DNA from: Candidatus Sulfopaludibacter sp. SbA3
Lineage (GTDB): Bacteria; Acidobacteriota; Terriglobia; Bryobacterales; Bryobacteraceae
Assembly (NCBI GenBank): GCA_945890485.1
Contig: CAMDCN010000029.1
Location: forward strand, 1-40,752
Direction of reading: 5' to 3'
DNA: 40,752 nt
Shown: positions 1 to 6,647 of the stretch, piece after piece
How the letters are laid out: every line of letters begins with the position of its first letter
How positions within the stretch are numbered: position 1 is the stretch's first letter
Position numbers and translations under genes: made by a program
Notes under the pieces: model-generated
Database searches by the model: none
What the model saw: the letters and a program-made list of their open reading frames with translations, nothing else
Told to the model about the DNA's origin: nothing

Positions 1-70
1 TCTCGATGAGATGGAGCCGCAACACTCTGATCTTGTCGTCCGCGCTCCAATGCCGTCTTTCTTTCTTCAA
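1..70 (-). mobile_element. IS3-family-like transposase (OrfA), N-terminal fragment at window edge
   Basis: Reading the minus strand from a possible TTG at 70 gives a short peptide that runs off the window and includes RRHWSADDKIRVLRLHLIE. This resembles the start of OrfA transposases of the IS3 superfamily, the basic helical segment before the first HTH. The fragment lies directly downstream of the SIR2 gene and in the same frame, after the SIR2 stop at 113-115. A second frame across about 60-150 is also open, so where the element begins is uncertain. The most economical reading is an insertion sequence that landed in the 3' part of the SIR2 gene. Only about 20 residues are visible, so the assignment rests on a short motif. 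Confidence 0.45.
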
Positions 71-112
71 GGTCTCGCTCCAAAGACCTCTTCGACCACT
101 TTCCTTTCGGCT

Positions 113-799
113 TTAACCGATTCCTCCGGTTTCAACTGAGGCAAAACAGCGGCTGTTCTTCTCAAGCAGCTGCTTGACGCGGTTCAGGATATAAAGAACG
201 TTCGGATCGGTAAAGCTGAACCCTAGGAACAGAAAGGTTTTTCTCGCAAGATCGCCTTTGAGCGAGATGGTGAACACCTCGCGCTCATCGTTGTAGCTTT
301 CGTAGTCTTCCTTCGTGAGCACGGCATTGGCGGGGTCGGTTTTATCGCCGTGCATTTTATAGATCGTCACATCGCTACGCTTCCGCGTTACCGAGAAATC
401 TTCTTTCCGGCGCTTTACGTCGATTCGCTTCGTCGCCGCTTCGAACGCCTTTTCCAGGAGGTCGTCGTAGTTGGTCGTCCAAACGGTGTGAACCGGCAGA
501 GATGCGATCAGGTGATGCACATTCGTCAGTTCGGCGTGTTCGAGGAATTCATCGATCAGGAGTTGATTGATGCGGTCGCGGCCCTTGCGGTGATTGACAT
601 GAAATTGTGCGAGCGCAACTAGGTCCGATTCCCGGTCCACATCAAGTTCGAGGTCCGCGGCGATATCCTTCAACAACTGTTTCCAATCGACATAACCGGC
701 TGCCCTTGAGATCCCCGCACCTGCAAATACGGCTGCGTCTCCATCGCGTAGGGCCTGCGCGTATTCTTTCAAGAATCTTTGCCTATCGAGTTTGGACAT
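113..799 (-). CDS. SIR2-like domain protein, C-terminally truncated
   Basis: The likely product is a SIR2-like NAD-binding or NAD-hydrolysing domain of the kind found in many anti-phage proteins. The start is the ATG at 799, preceded by AAGGGA seven bases upstream; an upstream in-frame start at 877 lacks family resemblance. Visible motifs are AVFAGAGIS near residues 23-31 (NAD-binding GAGxS), TTNYD in the middle, KMHGD with the likely active-site His, and LGFSFTDPN (GxSxxD type). The product is only 228 residues. Family resemblance stops abruptly at LLEKNSR (about position 148), after which a short unrelated tail runs to the stop at 113. Normal members continue into further helices or an effector domain. 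With transposase-like sequence immediately downstream, the gene was probably truncated by an IS insertion. Whether the remnant is active is unknown. Confidence 0.8.
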   Translation of the reverse strand: MSKLDRQRFLKEYAQALRDGDAAVFAGAGISRAAGYVDWKQLLKDIAADLELDVDRESDLVALAQFHVNHRKGRDRINQLLIDEFLEHAELTNVHHLIASLPVHTVWTTNYDDLLEKAFEAATKRIDVKRRKEDFSVTRKRSDVTIYKMHGDKTDPANAVLTKEDYESYNDEREVFTISLKGDLARKTFLFLGFSFTDPNVLYILNRVKQLLEKNSRCFASVETGGIG

Positions 800-1230
800 C
801 GAATGATCCCTTCGTGGATGGCAACTGTACCGATTGATTAGCGCTGATCCGGCAAGGAGTTGGTTTGTTACGCCCACTACAAAATCGACCGTGTCGTGAG
901 CGGGGCAATGACTGAGTGGATAGAGCCTTAACCCACGACGAGTCTTGCGTGTTCGGAATCGTAAACAACATTCTTTATCGTGCCATCTTTGACGCGTCCG
1001 ACGGATTCAGCAGCGTCAACCATACGTAGACGTAGACTGACTGGCAGTCCGTCTGCGAAACCCGTGGGTGCCATTTGGACCTGTCCCCTTGCGTGAGACA
1101 CGAGATTAGAAACAGTTGGCTGTCTGGCTGAAAATGGACTTGTCCCAACGCGTGAGACACGAGTCTAGACACTGTGTATGCAGGCGCACTCGGAATCCTC
1201 GTCGCCCTTGCGGGAATTATCACCGGCGAT
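800..1230. other. Intergenic region without a convincing gene
   Basis: About 430 bases separate the SIR2 start from the end of the next minus-strand gene. Short open frames here have no family resemblance and look incidental. The region should hold the SIR2 promoter close to 800-850. Its one clear structure is a pair of imperfect direct repeats at 1076-1172, listed separately. Confidence 0.5.
1076..1172. repeat. Two 38-bp imperfect direct repeats
   Basis: Copy 1 is at 1076-1113 and copy 2 at 1135-1172, 59 bases apart start to start. Both begin TGGAC(C/T)TGTCCC, continue with an almost identical GCGTGAGACACGAG core, and end in TAGA(A/C)AC. They could be the ends of vanished insertion sequences, since IS481/IS3-type elements often end in such GTCTCAC/GTCCC strings. 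Alternatively they could be binding sites for the HTH protein encoded just to the right. I see no transposase between or beside them. Confidence 0.6.
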
Positions 1231-1797
1231 TCACTCCAACAACCCCCGCACACTGGGCACCTTCACCGACGTCGATGGGTCCGGGAATCCATTCAGCACC
1301 AACCATTCCCGTTGGGCAGGGGGCAACTCTTTGTAAGGGACGAGGTTAGGATGCTCCCGGAGAAAAGCCTCAAACGAGGACTCAGCGATTCCGCCTTTGA
1401 AGCGCCGAAGATAGCCACTCTTCAACAAGCGCTGCACCGTCGTGCGGGATCGGCCGATATCGTGCGCCACTTGGCTCACTGTAAGCGGCTGATGCTCCAT
1501 TTCTTCAGCGCGCTTTTCGACACGTTGCTTGTGCTTTCGAAACGCTGCATGTGTGCGGCCATTGGGGTTCTGTCCGCGCTCAATTGCGTCGCGCTCGTGC
1601 CGGTTCCATCGTGGCTTCCTTTGCCACGGCCACTGGTCGCGCGGGAGCCTACGCCGGAGGAACTCCTTGATTGCTTCCGGCGTCCGCTCCAGTTCAGCTG
1701 CTAAAGCTTCAATCGGCCGTCGCACGTCTTCAGGTTCCTTTGCCCATGCAACGACCAAACGGGATTCTGATGTCGTCCAATTTCGCATGCCTCTCAA
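1231..1797 (-). CDS. HTH DNA-binding protein of the island (paralogue 1)
   Basis: A 188-residue basic protein. Residues 5-50 begin NWTTSE and resemble a Myb/SANT-like or sigma-region-4-like helical DNA-binding unit. Residues around 105-140 (LTVSQVAHDIGRSRTTVQRLL) form a clear helix-turn-helix, followed by a GYLRRFKGGIAESSFEAFLREH segment and an REWLVLNGFPDP tail. The same architecture and several of the same words occur in the protein at 2942-3691, so the two are diverged paralogues. A TTG start at 1797 has AAGGAG four bases upstream; the ATG at 1788 is the alternative. It is probably a transcriptional regulator of the island. No enzymatic motif is visible and the exact role is unknown. Confidence 0.65.
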   Translation of the reverse strand: MRGMRNWTTSESRLVVAWAKEPEDVRRPIEALAAELERTPEAIKEFLRRRLPRDQWPWQRKPRWNRHERDAIERGQNPNGRTHAAFRKHKQRVEKRAEEMEHQPLTVSQVAHDIGRSRTTVQRLLKSGYLRRFKGGIAESSFEAFLREHPNLVPYKELPPAQREWLVLNGFPDPSTSVKVPSVRGLLE

Positions 1798-2088
1798 CCG
1801 GCTCCTTAATGGGGGTCTTGAATGGCATCCTAGGGACGCTTCGTTCCTTCAACAATTGGCAAACGTGAGGGCTCGACAGCCCGTGATCGCTTCGTTAGGC
1901 ATTATGTCTTCGGAGCTAAACCTCTGTAATGACGGGAGTTGGATGCCTATGGCATTTGCCTGCTGACGCCGGGAACAGCTTTCGCCGCCACGGTCAAAAA
2001 ATGTCGATCCGTGGTTCTATCCGTGGGCAATATCGGAATCGATTTCCTTCGAGGGATTGCCGCCTTTTCCCAAAGCCATGCATACTCG

Positions 2089-2952
2089 ATGGGAGTGGGC
2101 AAGAACGAATCTTCGCGGTCCAACCGAGGCAGTGATTCCCAGACCGAACTTTCCGATCGAATGCTTCAGCAGTCGCTGAGAGTCTCTTGGATGCGCTTGG
2201 CGGCAGAGGTGGATCGCGTGCTGGAATCCCGGGCGTTTTCACTTTGGACGCGAGCAGTCATCGAGACCGAAGGCGCAATTCCTGACGCAGTGCTTGCCGC
2301 CATCAAGCAGCGTTGCCCCGGGTTCGGGTTGAGCAAAAGGGGCAATCACAATCTGGGCTCGCTGTGGACAGACCTTCTTGCGTGGTCCGAGCAGTTCGTG
2401 TTCATAGAGTCTAAAGCCGGGGGATGGATCGAGGCGGCCCATTACTACTCCGGCATGGATCCTCGTTCGGAGCAAACCTGGCAGCACATGGAGCGATCTG
2501 CGGGTGAGTGGTCTGAGCAGCGGCCAACCCATTACCCCGACTTCACCGAATGGTGGAAGGCGGCTAAGGCAACGTGCCTTGAGATTCCCCCGGCCACTCT
2601 GGACAAAGCCATCGAGGCAATCGCTTTCTCTTGTTGGGCAGGCCTGCTTTTAGCTGGCGGTGTGCAAGAAAACCTCCTGAGAGGCGAGATCGAAACGCAC
2701 TGCCCGGGCTTCCTTACGACCCATCCGATTCCACCGACCAACGACGCGGATGCCTTGGCAAGATTCCGTACTGCAATCGTGGAGAACCTTCTGGCCGGGC
2801 ACGAAGATTCGCAGCGCGTGAAGGCTGCCGCGATGAACCATCTCCGCACTGTCCGCATCACGGCGTACTTCGACGCCTGCCTGGATCATGTTCAGATTCC
2901 GCCCTTTCAGGTCTGGCTGCAGCACGCTGACGAGTTCATCGTTACCCCTTAG
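2089..2952 (+). CDS. Unknown protein with an internal duplication
   Basis: I do not recognise this family. From the ATG at 2089 it has 287 residues; starts at 1939 or 2161 are also possible, and the extra N-terminal residues from 1939 look non-coding. The protein is helical and rich in Trp. It contains a two-fold internal repeat: AFSLW near residues 49-53 followed 23 residues later by CPGF (76-79), and AFSCW near 179-183 followed 22 residues later by CPGF (205-208). The intervening hydrophobic spacing is alike in both halves. There is no signal peptide, membrane segment or catalytic signature I can name. It is the only plus-strand gene of a trio, enclosed by the two paralogous HTH genes, and overlaps the 3' end of the second one by 11 bases. 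Confidence 0.6.
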   Translation: MGVGKNESSRSNRGSDSQTELSDRMLQQSLRVSWMRLAAEVDRVLESRAFSLWTRAVIETEGAIPDAVLAAIKQRCPGFGLSKRGNHNLGSLWTDLLAWSEQFVFIESKAGGWIEAAHYYSGMDPRSEQTWQHMERSAGEWSEQRPTHYPDFTEWWKAAKATCLEIPPATLDKAIEAIAFSCWAGLLLAGGVQENLLRGEIETHCPGFLTTHPIPPTNDADALARFRTAIVENLLAGHEDSQRVKAAAMNHLRTVRITAYFDACLDHVQIPPFQVWLQHADEFIVTP

Positions 2953-3691
2953 CTCCGGCCGCCATCGCTTGTGGCGAACCCTTTGGGTAGCCATGCACCG
3001 AAACCAGCCAATACTGGGTTTCCGGCGCCAACACACAGAAGGAAATCTCCTCAGAATGCTCCTTGCAGAATGCGGAAAAGGACGCTTCTGTGATGCGCCC
3101 GCGCCGCCGCCGCAACCACCCATTTCGCTGCCAGCGACGGACATCGGCTTCTGATACCTCAAGTACGCCAGCCAAGTCCTTGGCCTTGAAGCCACCAAAA
3201 AAGTCAGCCGACTTCCCCAGCCGGCGCAACCGCGCCACGATGGATTCCACGGATCGTCCGAGGCGTCTGGCGATGATCTCCTTGGGCTGATGCACTAGCG
3301 ACAGTAGCACCAGGTCGGTGCCGCGATCCCAATCGCGCCGCCGCACTTCATCCGTGCAGCGAAGCCCGAGTGCCCGCGCTCTCTTGGCGATCTCGCGCCG
3401 GGTTAAGCCTGGATGCCGCGCTTGAATTGCCGAGATCGCGGCAATAGCGGCCTTCTTCCCCAGTGGGTACTGCGAACGCAACAGATCATCGTCTTCGGCT
3501 GTCCAATTGCCCTTCAGCAGATCTTGACTAGCCGGATCACCGGCTGTGGAGACGTAAACTCCGTTTCCGAGTACTTGGCGCAGCGTCACTGTTCGTTCCG
3601 GGTGCGCCTGAAGACGCGCGCGGACATCGAGTGTCGGGAAACCAGAGTGCCCGGGGGAAGAAAGGCGCTGGGGGGGAGGTCCCTTCGACAT
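2942..3691 (-). CDS. HTH DNA-binding protein of the island (paralogue 2)
   Basis: A 249-residue protein with the same layout as the product of 1231-1797. A NWTAEDDDLL segment (the counterpart of NWTTSE) begins the conserved part. A second Myb/sigma-4-like unit covers the middle, and near the C terminus there is an HTH (LAGVLEVSEADVRRWQ) with GWLRRRRGRITEASFSAFCKEH and a QYWLVSVHGYPKG tail. The chosen ATG at 3691 has AGGTGG upstream; a GTG at 3700 is an alternative. The gene is transcribed divergently from the sigma-factor operon beginning at 4035. It therefore shares a regulatory region with that operon and could control it, as a local regulator in a mobile island. DNA binding is well supported; target and ligand are unknown. 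Confidence 0.65.
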   Translation of the reverse strand: MSKGPPPQRLSSPGHSGFPTLDVRARLQAHPERTVTLRQVLGNGVYVSTAGDPASQDLLKGNWTAEDDDLLRSQYPLGKKAAIAAISAIQARHPGLTRREIAKRARALGLRCTDEVRRRDWDRGTDLVLLSLVHQPKEIIARRLGRSVESIVARLRRLGKSADFFGGFKAKDLAGVLEVSEADVRRWQRNGWLRRRRGRITEASFSAFCKEHSEEISFCVLAPETQYWLVSVHGYPKGSPQAMAAGAKG

Positions 3692-4034
3692 GACTACCAC
3701 CTGTTCAGTCTTTACATTGTTCAGTTGCCGTTCTTGCGCTGCGACTGCCTCTCGGTCAGGGCGACCTCAGCCGTGTGGTGCTCAACGCCGGCAAACTTTG
3801 CCAATAAGCTGCCCACAACACTAGAAGTCCTGACTCAGGCGAAAGGTCCGATTCTCATGCGCAACCGGTGTTGGATGGCCAGTGTTAGAGTGACAATTCA
3901 GTCCGCGGATGACTAGCAAGTAACTGGAAAAAAGTTTTGGGACTTTTTGGGCTGCCCGGATCTTCTATTGAGTAGAGGGGCAGACTCAGTCGGCATTCCT
4001 CTAGTACGTCGGCCAAAGGTCGGCAGGGGTTCTC
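3692..4034 (+). promoter_or_regulatory. Divergent intergenic region with a putative ECF-type promoter
   Basis: This 343-base region separates the HTH gene from the sigma-factor operon. At 3926-3949 there is GGAAAAAAGTTTTGGGAC followed by TTTTTG, and about 15 bases later TCTATTGAGTAGAG (3964-3977). From memory, this resembles the layout upstream of many planctomycete and acidobacterial ECF sigma genes, with a GGGACTTTTT-like -35 element and a TCTA-containing -10. That would fit autoregulation. CTGCCC (3952-3957) and GGGCAG (3978-3983) form an inverted repeat enclosing the proposed -10. The ribosome binding site (AGGGG) before the ATG at 4035 is weak. Promoter use is inferred. Confidence 0.35.
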
Positions 4035-4655
4035 ATGGCAGCAAACCACGATAATCGCCCTGATAGCTTCGACTTGGAAGTGATTCCACCCTTCTGGCTT
4101 CGCGACGATGAAGAGGGCAAGCAACTGCTGGATGCAAGGGTCGTAAAGGTTGCCAGCGAGAACTGGCATTGGGCATTTCGATTTGCCAGAAATGAGTTGC
4201 ATGATGGTGCCGGCGCTCTTGAGATCGTCGAGTTCGTGGCAATCGAAGTTTCCAAGCGCCTCCGTGCCGAACCAGCCGTCCAAACGAACTTGGCCGCTTA
4301 CTACAAGACTGCATACGTGAATCGTGTACGGGCATTGGCTGAGCGAAATGGCCGGATCCGCTACGAAGGCAGCCCCAACGACCTCGAACTTAACCACCAG
4401 CCGATCGCCGCTGACTGGTTCAAGCTCTTCGAGAACCGGATGATTCTGCAAGCCCTGCTCCCGTTCACCGCTGAGCCGATTCGCCGCATTCTCAACTACC
4501 GACTCCTGGATTTCTCGTGGAAAGAAATTGCCGGGCAACTCGGGGTTACAGAGAAGCAGGCGAAATCACGGTTCTATTACGGAGTTCAGCAGGCACGGGA
4601 TGAGCTATCCGCCGCCCAAAAGAAGCGGGCCCGCAAGGAGGCATCCGCGCCATGA
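4035..4655 (+). CDS. ECF-like RNA polymerase sigma factor
   Basis: A 206-residue sigma-70-family protein. Residues about 35-110 have the helical pattern of region 2 (AFRFARNELHDGAGALEIVEFVAIEV, then AAYYKTAYVNRVRALAERNGRI). Residues about 135-190 are a good region 4 HTH (YRLLDFSWKEIAGQLGVTEKQAKSRFYYGVQQAR) that would read the -35 element. No long insertion or extra domain is visible, so it is of ECF size. It is the first gene of an operon; its stop overlaps the start of the anti-sigma gene (ATGA at 4652-4655), the usual arrangement for a sigma factor and its cognate inhibitor. Region 2 is divergent, so the exact ECF group cannot be named. It presumably drives its own operon and perhaps further island genes. 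Confidence 0.8.
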   Translation: MAANHDNRPDSFDLEVIPPFWLRDDEEGKQLLDARVVKVASENWHWAFRFARNELHDGAGALEIVEFVAIEVSKRLRAEPAVQTNLAAYYKTAYVNRVRALAERNGRIRYEGSPNDLELNHQPIAADWFKLFENRMILQALLPFTAEPIRRILNYRLLDFSWKEIAGQLGVTEKQAKSRFYYGVQQARDELSAAQKKRARKEASAP

Positions 4656-5395
4656 AGATGATGGATCCAGATCAAAGCTTTACTCCGCGTGAGGAGCGAC
4701 AACTTCTGCAAAGTGTCGCCGCGCTGCTTGAAGCAAACCTCTCGCAACCCGACACAACTCAATGCCCGTCCTGCACAGATTTGAGGAATCTGGCAAGACG
4801 CCGAATTCGCTTGGTCGACGCTGATTCCCTCGTAGATCACGTCGGCGTTTGTCCGCGGTGCTTCAAGAGCTACTCGGAGTTTCGGGCTCAGCATAAGACG
4901 CGCGTCCGAGCCCTGTACACCGCTTTTGCCCTGGCCGCTGGCGTGGTGATTGCGGTTGTACTGTTGCAGCCGATGCGTCCACATGTGGCTCAGCCCAATC
5001 CTCCAGCGCCGATCATCGCCAAGCTGCCCGAGCGGCCAGCTCCCGCAGTGGCCGCCGCCCTGGACCTCACGAAGTTGGGCTTGGCGCGGAGCGATCCTCC
5101 GGCAGCGGGGGATCGATCGCAAGTGGGCGCTTTGCCATGTGCCAGAGTCACTCTTTCCATCCACCTGCCCGTCGGGAGCGAGGACGGCCGCTACGATGTG
5201 GCGCTGCTGCGCAAGTCCGGAGAATCCGTGGTGTCATCAAGCGGGAATGCGACGCTTCAGAACTATGTTGAAGTGCTCGGCGTGGAAATTGATTTGTCCT
5301 CTGTGGCTCCAGGCAACTACAGCCTCGCGATTCGACGGGTTGGATCTTCCTGGAGAGAGTATCCGATTGCTTTGGTCCCCAAGGAGGCCCCATGA
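4652..5395 (+). CDS. Transmembrane zinc-finger anti-sigma factor
   Basis: A 247-residue single-pass membrane protein. The cytoplasmic N-terminal part carries C38-x2-C41 and then H63-x3-C67-x2-C70, the last being the Hx3Cx2C signature of ZAS (zf-HC2-type) anti-sigma domains. A hydrophobic helix lies at about residues 88-106. It is followed by a Pro/Ala-rich linker and a beta-rich C-terminal domain (about 155-247, ending in a GNYSLAIRR type strand) that would lie outside the cytoplasm. The gene overlaps the sigma gene upstream and the S41-like gene downstream by four bases each. It is predicted to hold the sigma factor inactive until a signal or protease acts on it. The two protease-like genes that follow make proteolytic inactivation plausible, but no cleavage site is evident. 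Confidence 0.75.
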   Translation: MKMMDPDQSFTPREERQLLQSVAALLEANLSQPDTTQCPSCTDLRNLARRRIRLVDADSLVDHVGVCPRCFKSYSEFRAQHKTRVRALYTAFALAAGVVIAVVLLQPMRPHVAQPNPPAPIIAKLPERPAPAVAAALDLTKLGLARSDPPAAGDRSQVGALPCARVTLSIHLPVGSEDGRYDVALLRKSGESVVSSSGNATLQNYVEVLGVEIDLSSVAPGNYSLAIRRVGSSWREYPIALVPKEAP

Positions 5396-6612
5396 CGACT
5401 GACGCTCCCGAATTCTCACGAGCGATTCGAGAACAACTGCTCGAAGCGATTGCCACCACGGTCCAGGCAAGGTTTTTCGACCCGAAGTTCAATGGCCGCA
5501 ATTGGCAAACTCTTGCCCAACTGGCCAGAGAAGGCATCTTGCAAGCCACTAACCCGGTTGATTTCGAATCACGTGTCCAAAACTTGCTCGAACAACTCGC
5601 AGTCCAGCCGGTTGGATTCTTTCATCGCAATCGTGCCAAGGTTCCCGTACACCATGTGCTTCGGGCCACGCTTTATCCACACGACGGCGCATGGGTGTTT
5701 GAAAATGTCCAGGAGGACGGGCCAGCTTTTGCCGCACAGATCAAGCCAGGTGACACGCTGCTCGCCGTCAACGATACGCCCGTAGCGCCACCCGAGCCAG
5801 TGCGATTTTCTGCCGGCGCGCCGGCGTCGATTCTAGTTCGGCGCCGCAACGGTAACGAGGAACGCATCGTGCCGCAAGCGCTTTCGCCAGACGAGGCGCG
5901 CCGCAACTCCGTTCGCACGGACTTGCTCGAAAATGGCGTCGGCTATTTGAAGATCACTCGATTCCCTGGATTGGTCGGAGTCGACATGGCACGAGACATC
6001 GACGCCGCTGTTCAAACACTCGCTGAATGCCGCTCGCTCTTGGTGGATCTGCGTGGAAATCCCGGAGGTGGTTCCGCGAATTTGCGCCTGATGAGCTACT
6101 TGACGCCGGACAAAAAGCCTGTCGGCTACAGCCTGACACGGCCGCGTGCAGAACGTGGCTATCGCCGGGAGGAACTGGCACAGTTCCGTCGCATTCCGAC
6201 CAGCAAGCTCGCCCTCATCGGGCTCGCTCTTCGATTCAAATTTGCGGACAAATCCATCGTCGTTGTCACCGAGGGTTTGAAGCCGCCGAGGTTCCAAGGC
6301 CGTGTCGTACTGCTGGCGAACGAGCACACCGTAAGCGGCGCTGAGATCGTCGTAGGTTTCGCAAAGGACCACGGGTTGGCACGGATCGTGGGCACGCGCA
6401 CTGCCGGGCGGCTCTACGGGTGGAGTTCGTTCCCGATCCAGCAGGACTACCGGCTCACCATCCCGGTGAGCAACTACGTCACATGGGAAGGAAAATGCTT
6501 CGAAGGCACCGGCATTGAGCCTGACGTCGAAGTGCATTTTTCTCCCGAAGCCGCGCGGGAGGGACGAGATTTGCAGTTGGAGGAGGGGGCCAAGATCGCC
6601 GCCAGTCTTTGA
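5392..6612 (+). CDS. PDZ-S41 (tail-specific) peptidase-like protein, catalytic Lys replaced
   Basis: A 406-residue S41-family protein: an N-terminal helical domain (about 1-75), a PDZ domain (about 95-145, with EDGPAFAAQIKPGDTLLAVN) and an S41 core (about 185-395). The core shows VGYLKI, the LLVDLRGNPGG motif, and LANEHTVSGAEIV, in which S315 sits at the nucleophile position. Twenty-five residues later, where tail-specific proteases have the general-base Lys (TFGKG-like), the sequence is TAGRL with R340. The enzyme may therefore use another base, have altered specificity, or bind peptides without cutting. No signal peptide is seen, whereas most S41 enzymes are exported, so it is predicted to be cytoplasmic. 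The start overlaps the anti-sigma stop (ATGA at 5392-5395), indicating translational coupling. A role in degrading the anti-sigma cytoplasmic part is a hypothesis. Confidence 0.78.
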   Translation: MTTDAPEFSRAIREQLLEAIATTVQARFFDPKFNGRNWQTLAQLAREGILQATNPVDFESRVQNLLEQLAVQPVGFFHRNRAKVPVHHVLRATLYPHDGAWVFENVQEDGPAFAAQIKPGDTLLAVNDTPVAPPEPVRFSAGAPASILVRRRNGNEERIVPQALSPDEARRNSVRTDLLENGVGYLKITRFPGLVGVDMARDIDAAVQTLAECRSLLVDLRGNPGGGSANLRLMSYLTPDKKPVGYSLTRPRAERGYRREELAQFRRIPTSKLALIGLALRFKFADKSIVVVTEGLKPPRFQGRVVLLANEHTVSGAEIVVGFAKDHGLARIVGTRTAGRLYGWSSFPIQQDYRLTIPVSNYVTWEGKCFEGTGIEPDVEVHFSPEAAREGRDLQLEEGAKIAASL

Positions 6613-6647
6613 CCTGAACAGAGAGTTTTCTCGGAGGAACTAAATTT

